Below, one piece after another: positions 26,801 to 52,298 of a DNA stretch of 64,000 bases (its first letter is position 1; the number at the start of each line of letters is the position of its first letter). The stretch spans positions 14,034,207-14,098,206 of the forward strand of contig CM076654.1 of assembly GCA_038496675.1 (NCBI GenBank). The letters run 5' to 3'. The translations under genes and the position numbers were made by a program. The DNA comes from Rachycentron canadum (lineage: Eukaryota > Chordata > Actinopteri > Carangiformes > Rachycentridae). The notes below the pieces were generated by a model. That model saw only the letters and a program-made list of their open reading frames with translations, ran no database searches and had not been told where the DNA came from.

Positions 26801-29800
26801 ATGTGGCTCAAATGATCCAATGAAACAAAGAAACCACATAAAGGTCTGACATCAGGTCTTTAGTCTCTTACCTGAACCTTCTCTGCAATTAGATGATCTA
26901 GCCAGCCGGTGTCAATGTCATTGTTTCTGAAGCTTTCTGTCTCCAGTAACTTGATGAGGTATTCAACTGTTGTCCTGAAGTCACCTCTGATGGACAACTC
27001 CTTCATAGCTACCACCATGTTCCTGGAGCACATGGGAAATATTACACCTGATAAATACATGTATCCAACCAAATTTTGAATTTATTGTTTCAAGTAAAGA
27101 ATTTAACAGACAAGAACATATTTTGAACAACACTGAAAAATTGCATTAGTTGCAAATTATTGCCTCATGCATTACTGCATGTTGCCTCAGAGTTGACACC
27201 TACAGGCTATAATCAGCACATTGTGGCCTCATTAAAAAAAAAAAAAAAAAACAGGCTTACGAGATGGCTTCCTCTCGGTTCTCGCCCCAGGAGAAACAGT
27301 GTCCGAACTGTGAATCTGCAAATTCATGCAGACCACCAGTGGCACCCACACTGAAATAACCCCACACGTTTTTACTGCTGCGGAAGTTCAGCTCCTGCAC
27401 GGTGCCAGAACTGGGCTTGAACCCCTGTGAGCAATGGTGCAAGGACCGCAAGTGAGTGATGATCCAAATTAATAGTATGTTAACACAAATGTGTGTTTTG
27501 AGAGCTGAAAAATTGAGCTTTACCTCATCAGGGTTCTCACTGGTGATGCGAACAGCTATGACGTGCCCTCGTGGACTTGGTATGCAGTCTGGAGTCTCAA
27601 AGTTAATAATGGTATCACCCCAGGGAGTTTCTCCATAAAGCAAGCGGACGTCCTTAATTCTATGAAGGGGGATTCCCATTGCAATCTATCAGAGATGAAA
27701 CACTGAGTTATAAAGGCCATATATCATCTGTAGCTAAATTCTTCTTCTTTCTTTGCATGAGAAATATTTACGTTGCTGTGGTATAATAATTATTGTTTTA
27801 CCTGAAGTTGTGCAGCAGGCAGGTTTACATCTCCGATCATCTCTGTACAGGGATGTTCAACCTGCAGACGAGGATTCAGCTCCAGGAAGTGGAAACTTCC
27901 ATCTTCAGAGAAGAGATACTCAACAGTTCCTGCACTCACATAACCCACCATCTTGGCCAATCGCACAGCAAACTGGCGCAGAAAGAAAGAAGAGACAAAA
28001 TGTAAAAGCCTCAACCAGAGAGGCTGAGTTGATGATAGGAAAATACATCCATACAGTGACATAAACTAACCCGTTCCATTTGTTCAAACGTTGAGGGAGC
28101 AGCTATGGTGGCAGGAGCTTCCTCTATGATCTTCTGGTGCCTTCTCTGGATGGAGCAGTCTCGTCCAAACAGAGAGATGGCATTTCCATACTCATCAGCC
28201 AATATCTGAACCTCGAGGTGTCTTGCATGCTGTGCCAGCTGCATGATGAAGATGGGTGAGCCAGGTACCTCTGTCTGAACCTGCACTCAAAAAAAACATT
28301 TTAATGGAGAATTACATTAAATTCAACTGTACAAAGTCAGGGATGAATTATAAGGAAATCAGGCATTAGTCTATAAAATGTAAACCACAGACCTGTCTGA
28401 AGGAGCTGGAAAAATCCTCAGAACTTTCTACTTTTCGAATACCCTTTCCACCCCCACCCTCAGAGGCTTTGATAACAACTGGATAACCAATTCTCTCAGC
28501 TCCCTGAAATGAAACATACAAGTATAACAATGCAAAAGATACCTGCTTTAAGGCAAAACATTTAGAAACTAAGAGAATGTAGATATTATTATTATGATGA
28601 CTTTTTGTTAATGTGCTTACTGCCAGCCCATCATCTACATCACAAACACAGCCCTTTGCGTAGACATCTGAAGGAACACTGATCACATTGCCTTGGTCCT
28701 CCACTGCCCAGTCCACTCTCAGACCTGGAGCACAATAACACACCAGGTGAAAACAAAACTGAAACTGAAAATAAATCTTTGCACCTCACAGATGCACATG
28801 TACCACATCAGGGAGTCCATACCCTGTGCAGACAGCACAGTACGTCTTCCCTCACATTGTGTCAAGTGAGACAGTGTGGAGGTAATGAATCACCTGATCC
28901 GCTCCAGGGTAGTGTGGGAATGTCAGCACTCTGGGCCACAATGGATGAAGCCACCTTATCCCCAAGAGCCCACATCGCTTTACTAGATGGCCCTGACAGA
29001 TACATTTATCATTAATAAACAAAGAGATGTGACAAAGGTACAAATGAGCCAAATTAAAATAATGCTAATGTTTTGCAACTTATATATACTATATATACTT
29101 ATATGATATTGATATTGCAACTTATATACCTAAGAATGATATCCCGGCTTTGTTCAGGAGCTCAGGCAGTTTGGGATTTTCTGAAGCATGGCCCCAGCCA
29201 GCCCACACAGCCTGTAAAAAGTAATGCACAAACAGAGCTAAAGAACAATCATTTACCACAGTTGTTTTATTAAGAAGTAGAAAAGGTCAAAGAGGAGAGG
29301 TTTAGCTGAAGCCACAGACCACAGATGTGTAAATGAATGTTGAAATGTACCTGCACTGGGATTCTTTTTGCAATGTCCACAATCAGCTCTACGTTGGCAT
29401 AATTGTTATTATTGGGCCCACCAGGTACAGGCACATAGTGGTCTGCCATTTTAATATATTCTGCAAGGAAAAAGAGTAGCACATAATAGTTGAATGTGTA
29501 TTCTGTAAAGGTTCATGGGCAATCACTTTTTTGGCAGCGTGGTCAAGCAGCTGACTCACAGCAAAGACACAGTTTCCGGTGTTTTCCTCCAACACTCATC
29601 CAGATAGCTGTGATAACTGCTGGGTGATAAAACACCTATAAGTATTAAGCTCACACTGACCTGCATTGGCTTTTAAGTCCTCGGGGGTTACCATGACCAC
29701 AAAGCGGATGGTCCTCTCATTGCGAAACATTTCATAGGACCACCGACGGATAGAACGCATACATTTGACTGCAGCAATTCCATTGTTTGCTATCAGCACC

Positions 29801-32800
29801 TGCAACAGAGATAGAAACCTCTTACCACCTTCAGACAGACACAAGTTGGAAAATGCTGCAATTTCATTGAATCAGTGAAAAATAAGAGATTGAAAAATAC
29901 AGGAAAGACTTTCTTACTTTTTCAATGACTCTGTTGCCACCAAATCGAGTGACAAACTCAGCAGGAGAGGCCACAGTGAAGTCCCTCTGTAGATCCATCT
30001 TTCTGTGTTCACGTCCTTTTTTCACCAAGTGAGGACCAGACATGCTAGGCCTATAGTGGAGATCATATGGTTAGTTGGGTTGCTCTATAGCACTGCAATA
30101 GACATTTGTAGCAGTCTGCTCTGTTTTGTATATCAGCTGCAACATTTATTAAATATCCAGAAAATCCAAGCCTGCGTATCATCCTCCAAAATGCCAGACT
30201 CAAACAGGCAAGACAGACATAGACTACGGTGCTGATCAACAACCACCAAGAAACATCATAAAAGCAACAAGTAAAAAACAGCACTGAAAATCAAAACCTC
30301 AAGTCAAAGTTCATCCTGTCTCTGCAACAGGCAAAGACAAACACATTTATTTTGACCCTATCTTCAGACTCTTCATGGATGCTCTTCACAGAAAAGTGTT
30401 ATTTCAACAAAGCATTTGTTTCAGAAATTAGGCCTATACTATTGGTCTTAGTGTCTCTTTTTATCAGTTGTTCCCCACAGACGGGACAATAAAAGTAAAT
30501 GTGTCATACAGACTGTACCTTAGCCCAGTCATGTACCAGGCAGTTTCCAACAGTCACGGTACAAGTCACAACTTCTCGAACTTAAAGCCAACAGACATCT
30601 ATATTCAGGAAGTAAGATTAATGTATTTCTACATAGTCAGCTATAATAATTATTATCACTGATTTTCACAAGTCGACAAGCTGCTCAAACACTCAATAAC
30701 TCAGGAGCAATAAAATGTATCTCTACTCTGTGCTGTGTGTTAAAATTGATGTAATAATGTAATACAAAAACAAGTTTGGTTTTAGAATCACAAGTTACAG
30801 TTTATGTTACAAAAGTGGATTATGGATTATCTAATTTGATTTACTATGACTATAGATTCTAGTAAATGTTAAAGCACAACACTGTTATATGCAAAAGAAG
30901 TAAAACTGAACACACTAAGGTGGTTATTTTACCGATAAAATCCTTTATCATTACCATCACATAAAGACAACAAAGGCAAAGCATTTTTTCCCATGTTTTG
31001 CAATACACAACTCGAATAAATAGTGCAATACCAATAGCTTATTTTACATACCATCATTATCTGTCTCGCTCTTTCCAATCTCTCACTGCAATTGCACCAC
31101 AAGTCATTTGTACCTTCACAGAGATTCTTTCCCCTGTTCAGATATCATTGAGAAACAGCTGTATTGCATCGGTGAGCTATATTGTGGAGTTGGAGTCCAA
31201 TTCTGTCTGTGCTGATATGAACTTTAAACTTAACTCTATATTGTACTGTTCACTGAGGAAATACAGATTGCACTTGGTTATTGAGCTAAATCTTGATAAC
31301 CTTTTCCAGCTGGATGTCATGCACTTTCAGTGCACTTTCTGATGTTTTTCTGGCACACGGTAAAAATTAACATACACAGAATAAACAATAAGTATCTCTT
31401 CAGAAACACAACTTGGGGACAAACAGGAATACAATCTGCATGAAAACAGCGTATTGCTATCCTGATGAAGTCCTCTGGTCTGTTTTACACTTCCCCCCAC
31501 TAGAGAGTGCACATTGTTGAAGTGTTTTGTTTAATTTCCTCAAACTTTTTGCACCAAGACAAGTTCTGTACAGTTACATAACAACCACAAAAGTAATTCT
31601 TCCTGTTCACAAACATGTCTGCAGTAGTTGCTACAACATCTGCCAAAGTTTAGTACCAAGTAACTGTGCTAGTTTTCGTTATTTCTACTGCTCTGAGATG
31701 AAACATGTGATAACTGTCCAAAGAACAAACACTGCAGTGAAAGTATCAAATTACAGTATCAAACCTCCTAATGGCACTTGCCTTCGCAGATATGGGAACA
31801 AGCTGAGACTTTGACAGCTGTTCTCCTCCATGATACAGCCTTTCACATTGTTCTTCACTGCATAGTTGTGAAAATTAATTTTAACATATAAGACCAAAAC
31901 AAAGAGGTTGTTACAAAGTGCTTCCTCTGAGGCACTCCTTCCCTTCTCCCCTCCCACATGTGCAGCAAAATATCAACAGATCCTCTGTGACAGATCACAG
32001 GCTGTTCATTACAAATACACACAGCTGAGTCCAACACTGGCACAAAAGGATTCATTCTACTTCATTTGTAAAAGACGAAACAAGCATCTAGACAAAATCT
32101 GTCCCCAAAGTTCAGGACATGGAAAAACTGAAACCTTCATGTACCCTCATACAAACATTTATTTTGTAAAGGTGCATATTTCTTTGAACTCCAGGAAGAT
32201 GCTTCAAGCATTGCAGAGGAAATTCCCTTACCTTTCTCTTTTTCATGATGATTCCTGCAAGTCCCACTGGCACACATAACTATATGTACAATTCAGTCCA
32301 ACTAAGTTTGTCAAGTTGAAATGTAGCTGTTAGCACTTAACAAATCCTCTGATCCTCCATCACATCATTACGACTGTGATCAAAAAAGAGCAAAAATTTA
32401 AATTTTTAAAGGATTTCTAAGTGTTTTTGTTTTCTGTGTTGTGACCTAGTCTCACACCACAGGTTTAAAAGTCACTGGCCAAGGCTCTTGTTCCAATAAT
32501 AGAGCCGAGGTGTTTGGCATGCGACAATAACACAAGTCAGCTCGATGCAGTCAGGTGAGAATGCACAGCTTGTGGAGACAGGGCGAGTACGAGCATTGCA
32601 TGTCACCCATTGCACATGCACATTGCACATGCACATTTCTGAGCAAATACATCATCTGTTAACCTTAAAAAAATCCTGTTCATTTTAACAAACTATTGGT
32701 CTAAGTGGGATGCTTCCATGCTCATATCCCATTTCACCATTACAGCTTCCAGACCACTTATGTAGTCACATGATAGAGTGCTGAAAACATGCCAGGCCCA

Positions 32801-33379
32801 AGACAGTCAAAGACAAAGACAGTCTTACTTGATGCCTGAGGAGCTGGAGTGCAGGGCTGCAGAGGATGCCTGTTGAGGGGAAGATTTCAATATGGAGCTT
32901 GGAGGCTGAGATACACCACTTGGAGGTTTGGTGACCAGAGGCTCCTCATCTGATGAGTTATCCTCTGATGCTCCAAGAATGAACTTGAGGCGTTCCCTCG
33001 CCTCAGGCCCTGAGCTGAGCATTGGCACGTTGTTTTTGTAAGGTTTCTGGGTGGTCGGTGGCAACGATGGCTCCTCGGAATTTACCTCAGGGGACTGTGA
33101 AGGCTGAAAGTCCACTGTTTTGACATCAAGACTTGCAGAGGCACTGTCAGCCAGAGGACTGTTATTTTCATTTTGTGTTGAGGTAGTCGGAATTGTGGAC
33201 AGGCAATGTTCATCTGGATCAGGGTTGTGTGTAGCGGACATGTCTTCCTCAGTTGCTGGGGGACCACAGTCAGATAGAGCTCCCTCTCCTTTCACATGCA
33301 TCGCTGCTGTCTTGGTATTAATCCTCCACAGCAGCAACAATATCCAGAGGATTAATCCCAGAACTGCAAAAAGGAGCAT
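14880..33379 (-). CDS. acacb: Acetyl-CoA carboxylase 2 (beta)
   Basis: This biotin enzyme makes malonyl-CoA from acetyl-CoA, bicarbonate and ATP; the beta form is held at mitochondria, where malonyl-CoA restrains CPT1. Exons, 5' to 3': 33379-32829, 30050-29918, 29799-29661, 29460-29351, 29211-29130, 28992-28894, 28724-28621, 28503-28393, 28280-28071, 27972-27802, 27685-27524, 27424-27261, 27022-26872, 26787-26684, 26610-26529, 26443-26298, 26200-26050, 25946-25812, 25585-25439, 25326-25138, 25051-24951, 24852-24764, 24643-24519, 24431-24318, 24176-24063, 23970-23881, 23791-23673, 22539-22399, 22312-22213, 22119-22012, 21925-21869, 21655-21614, 21519-21304, 21155-21000, 20556-20353, 20223-20068, 19979-19857, 19761-19492, 19396-19299, 19182-19062, 18976-18866, 18178-18035, 17954-17834, 17734-17638, 17541-17445, 17343-17208, 17115-16938, 16843-16731, 16610-16456, 16330-16160, 15589-15453, 15006-14880. 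They give 2423 codons plus TAA. Residues 2-18 form a hydrophobic anchor ([17 protein letters not shown]), the mark of the beta isoform. An AMPK-type site lies around Ser188. The biotin carboxylase domain covers about 215-720 ([38 protein letters not shown]). Biotinyl Lys893 sits in EVMKM. The carboxyltransferase domain begins at about residue 1640. Alternative: acacA; the N-terminal anchor and the foxn4 neighbour argue for acacb. Confidence 0.96.
15840..16050. repeat. Possible diverged teleost interspersed repeat
   Basis: In acacb intron 51 a short (ACCA)n run is followed by sequence with 'gtcacagtgaagttgacctt' and 'tgaccatttgg', then 'taaaatatcatca'. These phrases resemble an abundant fish repeat ('...gacctttgacctttggatataaaatgtcatca...', from memory). 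I see no clear ends. Confidence 0.45.
20680..20705. repeat. Perfect 11-bp inverted repeat in acacb intron 34
   Basis: The arms 'ctatacacaga' and 'tctgtgtatag' are exact reverse complements separated by 'taag', so they could fold into a short hairpin in DNA or pre-mRNA. Its function is unknown and it may be chance in AT-rich sequence. Confidence 0.8.
22540..23672 (-). other. acacb: acacb intron 27 (1.1 kb)
   Basis: One of the few long introns inside the coding region of this gene. Apart from the 24-nt candidate exon and the GC-richer sequence around it (about 23060-23190), nothing recognisable is present. Confidence 0.6.
23148..23171 (-). CDS. acacb: Candidate optional 24-nt exon of acacb
   Basis: Inside the 1.1-kb intron 27, an acceptor ('ttatttcag') and a donor ('gtagag') bracket exactly 24 nt on the acacb strand. 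Joined after exon 27 (phase 2), it changes N-R-L to [11 protein letters not shown] and keeps frame. As I remember it, mammalian ACC1 reads HPNRGNIPTLNRM at the same place, and this 8-residue segment is alternatively spliced near the Ser1200 phosphosite. Human ACC2 lacks it. With the exon the protein is 2431 aa; without it, 2423. The match in phase, length, residues and position makes a real exon likely; use in mRNA is not shown. Confidence 0.75.
26296..26298 (-). other. acacb: Non-canonical GC donor of acacb intron 16
   Basis: Exon 16 ends GTA-GAC-AG and is followed by 'gcaaga' rather than a GT donor. The next exon starts after 'cgtacag' with CTACCGT, which restores the conserved E-V-D-S-Y-R-I-T. 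No GT that preserves the frame lies nearby. The context AG followed by GCAAG is the usual strong consensus of GC-AG introns. Confidence 0.85.
30051..32828 (-). other. acacb: acacb intron 1 (2.8 kb), no exon recognised
   Basis: It separates the exon encoding the membrane anchor from the exon starting just before the AMPK-type site. An alternative first exon giving an anchor-less form would be expected here, but I see no convincing candidate. A 13-bp unit ('attgcacatgcac') is repeated twice at about 32609-32635. The rest is AT-rich. Confidence 0.55.
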
Positions 33380-33398
33380 TCAGACATCCTCCTGTGAC
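33380..33398 (-). other. acacb: acacb 5' UTR part of the first coding exon
   Basis: On the minus strand a good acceptor ('ttgttcttgttgcag') ends at 33399, 19 nt before the ATG. The anchor-coding exon therefore seems to be preceded by an upstream non-coding exon. Confidence 0.6.
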
Positions 33399-35016
33399 TG
33401 CAACAAGAACAATAATAACAATTATAATTTATAGCAGAGATGAAAATAACATCTACACATCAAAGATAACTTAAAGGGAAACACCCTTGATTTCATCCAA
33501 AGTCTCAACACAGGTCCTGGGGTGTGGTGCTGACCAAAGACTTCTGTGCTCCAGGTGGAGCTGTGTAAAGTCCGATAACTGATGGTAAACTGCCTCAAAT
33601 GATATCACTTACGTTACTGTTGTTGGGGGCCGAATACTACAAGTTTGAAAACAATGAGACCTCTGTAGCCTGCACCCTTTCTCTGATTAAGCTCAAAATA
33701 ACACACCCAAATCTGTTTTGTCGAGTGACCTGAGTTGAGTTGTATTGTGTGTAATATAGGTGCTAGATTTTTTTAACTCTCAAATATTGAATGCTATAAT
33801 CTATTATAATCATTCTGACTATAAATTAGGGTTTCTGTGCTTTGTCCAAGTGAGGGTCAGATCCATCTCAGGACAGGGGCATTCTGGGTAATTTGAGATA
33901 TGATCTGTGGGTTTTGCTCAACTTCAAAAGACAGAGAAAAAAAGAAAAAAATTCTTACTTTTATATCAATTCAATTCCAATTAAACAACAGCTACACTCC
34001 TAAAGTAGAGAAAGTTTTCTATTAAGTAAATCATTAAAACTGTATTATTAGCAACGATTAAAAATTCTCATACATACACACTTCTTGGTGGCAATTCTTA
34101 TAAATCAATAAATCAAGGCAGGTAAGAAGTTTACTGTGCCAGGAGGACCTGGCAGGCCACATGTCCCAGCCAGTGTCTCATAAACAGCCTGTCTGTAACA
34201 GCTGACATGAGAGCCAAGTGGGGCTGCTTCATATAGGCTAAAGGTCAACACTGAGGGAGTAAAGGCTGAGGACAAGGAGGCAAAAACATCCAGACAACCT
34301 GCATTAATGAGCACCTGGTGGACATAAAAGATATATCAATAGTCCACATATTAGTTAAAAATCCAAGATTTATTAATATGCAGCCCATGTGAAAGACGCA
34401 GACAAGGAAGCATTTATGATTCACAGCTACTTATGTTTTGACGCTTGATAGAAACAAAGCAAACCCTAAGCCACCACTATTCATATGAAGCACATACTTT
34501 TTATATGGTATTTTTGTGTCATATTCTTACAAATGATTGCAAATGTTTCCTCTAGAAGAAGGAAGCCATGAATACTTCCTATAATAAAGACTTGAATTTT
34601 AAATTATAATTTGTTTATTCCCTAAAAGGGATAAATTAGGTTAAACTGTGATGACTTTAGCTCCATGCTGACCTCAAGCAACTGTCCAGTGTACACGAAA
34701 TGTTAACAGGCTAAATGTGACTTGCTTATTACCTGCAAACTGAATTAATTAATAATAATTAACTATAATATAAATGCGGGTACTGCTCCTTTCTCACAAA
34801 ACCTATCAACCTCAATGACAGAAAAAACTATACAGCAAAGCAGGATGTAAAGAACAACTGGACAAGAGTTCAATCCATTTCTTACTCAACAGGAAAACGA
34901 AGCTGCCTGTGGAAATTAAACATTAGGTCCATTTGTGTCAACGAGATGCATCTGAGGTTTAAATGGTAAAAAGAGACTATGTGCTCGGTTTCAAACAATA
35001 GAAACGTGTAACTTAC
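33399..35016. other. acacb 5' intron, no gene recognised
   Basis: AT-rich sequence between the putative 5' exon and the anchor-coding exon of acacb. I see no exon-like segment on either strand. Confidence 0.5.
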
Positions 35017-35110
35017 ACTCACAACAGATAAAGCACAGCATTGTTGTTGCTCGGCTAGCGAGTTAGCTGACAGTCAAGCCCCTGGTCATTCCTCATAACT
35101 TCATACTCGC
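35017..35110 (-). other. acacb: Candidate upstream non-coding exon of acacb
   Basis: On the minus strand, sequence in the pole-proximal CpG-containing region ends at a donor context with two overlapping options ('gtgagt' and, four bases on, 'gtaagt'). It could splice to the acceptor at 33399. It holds an ATG (ATG-CTG-TGC-TTT) that would be out of frame with the main start. The 5' boundary is a guess. Confidence 0.35.
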
Positions 35111-35846
35111 CACAGCCAAGTTGAATTAAAACACCGCCTGTTCAACTCGGCCGACAGCTCAAACTCCACCTAAACCCAGTCAACCGCTGTTTATGCTTTA
35201 AAAAAAATTTTCTTTCTTTCTTTTTTTTGCCACCAGCAGCGAATGTCAAAACTACCTACCACCAGTCCAGCACCCCCACAACCCACCACCTCCTCCTCCT
35301 CCTCCTCCGTCCACCTCCTGCTTGCTGGATAGTAAACACAAGCCGGGGAGGAGCCTAGGAAGAAGAAAATATCGTATATGTCTAAGATGCTCACACCGAT
35401 TACAAATAACAAGCTTCAAACAGGAAGATATGCGTGAATGTAGAGCAGAAATAAGACAAATAACGACCTAAAAACATAAATTAATAATAATTATACACAG
35501 TTAAATGGTAGAGATAGAGAAATAAGTTATTGTTCTTTCAACTTTGCCGTTAATACATGAACGCAGCATGACCTCCTCACAGAGCGCGAAGCGCCCTTGA
35601 TTCTTTAGATTCGAGTGAGTCATCAGTTCTATAAACGATCTTTGTTCTTCCTCCTCCTCGGCGCAACACTCGCGGGAACTGCAGTAACGCGCCAAAATAA
35701 GAAAACAGCCTGTGTCGGTGACGGCGACAGAGAAACATAGGAGAGTAAAAAACTTCAAAACCAGCTTCAAATGCAGTTTTGTTGGTAAAAACCGAGCGGG
35801 TGTTTGATTTATACGGCCGTTGTAGCCTTCGGCCCCGCCATTAAAG
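35110..35846. promoter_or_regulatory. Divergent acacb/pole promoter region
   Basis: acacb leaves to the left and pole to the right. The segment includes pyrimidine/purine tracts (35205-35330) and a CpG-bearing part (about 35575-35850). An E2F-type sequence 'gcgccaaaa' lies at 35689-35697, about 150 bp before the pole ATG. E2F control is established for many replication genes; its action here is inference. Confidence 0.5.
35689..35697. promoter_or_regulatory. pole: E2F-like site upstream of pole
   Basis: 'gcgccaaaa' matches the E2F consensus (GCGCCAAA, the reverse complement of TTTGGCGC). It sits in the CpG-rich segment 150 bp 5' of the pole start codon. This is a single motif match. Confidence 0.45.
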
Positions 35847-50408
<14,562 letters not shown>

Positions 50409-50665
50409 AAGTGGCATCTACCACAGAGGTCTGACACTCCCTCAGCTGCATCTGTGGCAACTATTAATTCTGTTCAATCTGGAAAACTCAGCACTGAGAC
50501 TTCCCCAGCTGCTGCAGTTGTTGATGTCCTTTTCAGCATTGTGAGATTGTGTGTAACGCAGGTTGAAAGAGATGTGTGAAGTGTAAATATGTTTTAATTA
50601 TGTCATATTAAAGTATTGTATTCATTTCAGTTTTTGACTGTCAATAAATGTTTTTCCAAGTCTTT
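50409..50665 (+). other. pole: pole 3' UTR
   Basis: A short 3' UTR follows the TAA and ends shortly after AATAAA at 50643-50648. ATTAAA at about 50608 is a weaker alternative. Confidence 0.7.
50643..50648 (+). terminator. pole: pole polyadenylation signal
   Basis: AATAAA 235 nt after the stop codon, in a T-rich context ('gtcaataaatgtttttcc'). Confidence 0.7.
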
Positions 50666-52094
50666 TAACTATGAGTCTGTATGTTATTACTGCTCAGTTA
50701 TTGGGCTATAGTTTGGACTGTAGTTCAGCAACAAAGGAAAAAGCATAAACATCCTGATTTCCACCTACTCTGGGGACCCTACATTAATCAGCAGGCACTA
50801 ATTGTCTGAGTGTCCTCATTCCTGCTAATGCATCTGTGGCTTGTGTACAGATTGTGACCAGAACTGTCCCTATTTCACGGCAACTAATCTGTCAGCTTGC
50901 AGGGAAATGAGATGCTGCTTTATGGCAGGTTCTAAAGCAGATAACCTTCAAATTATTTTACAGTTTGGGATTTCTTTGAGGAATTATCAGTGAGAAAATC
51001 CACTTATCTGGTGAGATCATCTTGATGCGGGCATATCTCTTTACATAGTGATAACATGAAAAACAGGTGTTTCTGACTTGTGAATACATTTTTTTTTTTT
51101 CACTCTTCTTGAATGTGGGTGGTTAGTGATTACTGTGAGCAAGCTTGCACCACAATGATCTTAGTTCCTGCACCTCCATCTCTTTAACCTCATTGCCCGA
51201 CAGATGACTCACTTTTCCTGCTTATGGTATCTCCCAGACAAGTAATCACATTTCAGACTCTGGACCGAGGCACAATTAGATTGGCTCCTTAGAGCCTCCC
51301 ACTGAACATGTCAGTTGATAAATGAAGGTCTATTCAAGGGACAGTGACAAAATCCTTTACATCTTCACTTGTTAGCCTCTTAATGCATCTTAAAGTAAAG
51401 ATTGTCTGAGCTTAGTAGTGGAATAAATTGATGGAACTAGTATCCTTTGAGGATATAATACCTTGCCCCTTTTCTGCTCTATACATAAGTACATTTCCAA
51501 AACTGACAAGTGGCTTTCCATTGTGCTCCTCCATCCATCATGGCAGATATCCATCCATTAGAATTGAGTCTTAGGTATTTTTTTCACCACTGACATTTGT
51601 ATTGCTCTCAGGCGTTCAGATGGATTCACACTTCCCCACAATCGAGTTAGAGAAACCATCTTATGGAAAATGTCAGTGTTATTTGATTACTGCTCATTGC
51701 GCCCCTCCTTGTGCCTCTCACCCTTTTTTTCTTGTGTCTTCTCATTATGCTGAACATGTCAGGGTAAAATATGAAGGAACTGAATCAGAGTCAGTGTATT
51801 GTATTTTACTGTATTCTTTAGTGAAATGATGTTATAATAAAACCCATGTGTAACACAAGTTAGTAGATGACTTTTATTGTTGGAATGAATGTCTGCAATA
51901 CATGGGCAAAATTTGTATTGTTTGAAAATCTGTTTCTCATGTCTATGTACTCAAATATTTTTCTGCTATGAAATACTATTTAGTTTGTTTGCATATTGAG
52001 GAAATAAACACATCTCATAAGCGGAGTAAGTGTCATTTGAGAAACAGGTGGAGGTCCATCAAGTGTCCACTGCACAGGTAGAGAACCAGCTGTC
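50666..52094. other. Intergenic region between convergent pole and p2rx2
   Basis: I see no exon-like sequence or recognisable repeat. A T-run lies at about 51090-51100. The 75-codon frame at 51602-51829 has no family resemblance. Confidence 0.6.
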
Positions 52095-52298
52095 TTTATT
52101 TTCAGAAGATCATGTCACTTTTCCCATAGACACCAGCAGAGACGCCAGCGGTAGTCCCATCACTGAGCTGTTGCAGACACCTGAGAAACCACTCAGAGTT
52201 GCTGCCATTGCCCCATTGCCACAGTCAGCTGGTTTTAAGAGAGTCCACACACACACAAACACACTAGACCAACGGGGACTGAGGCAACTGTGATGATA
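52095..52298 (-). terminator. p2rx2: p2rx2 3' UTR with polyadenylation signal
   Basis: On the minus strand AATAAA (plus-strand 'tttatt' at 52095-52100) lies about 200 nt after the p2rx2 stop. Another candidate is at 51873-51878. Confidence 0.5.

Noticed and set aside
31908..32279. Open frames of about 100-120 codons in acacb intron 1
   Set aside because: No similarity to ACC exons or known proteins, and no flanking splice sites in a usable phase.
14880..33379. Alternative identity as acaca (ACC1)
   Set aside because: The hydrophobic N-terminal anchor, the SSDE segment near FILGASED and the convergent foxn4 neighbour fit ACC2. The ACC1-like optional exon alone does not outweigh these.
52030..52293. 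An 87-codon plus-strand frame near the p2rx2 3' end
   Set aside because: It overlaps the p2rx2 3' UTR in antisense and shows no domain or Kozak support.
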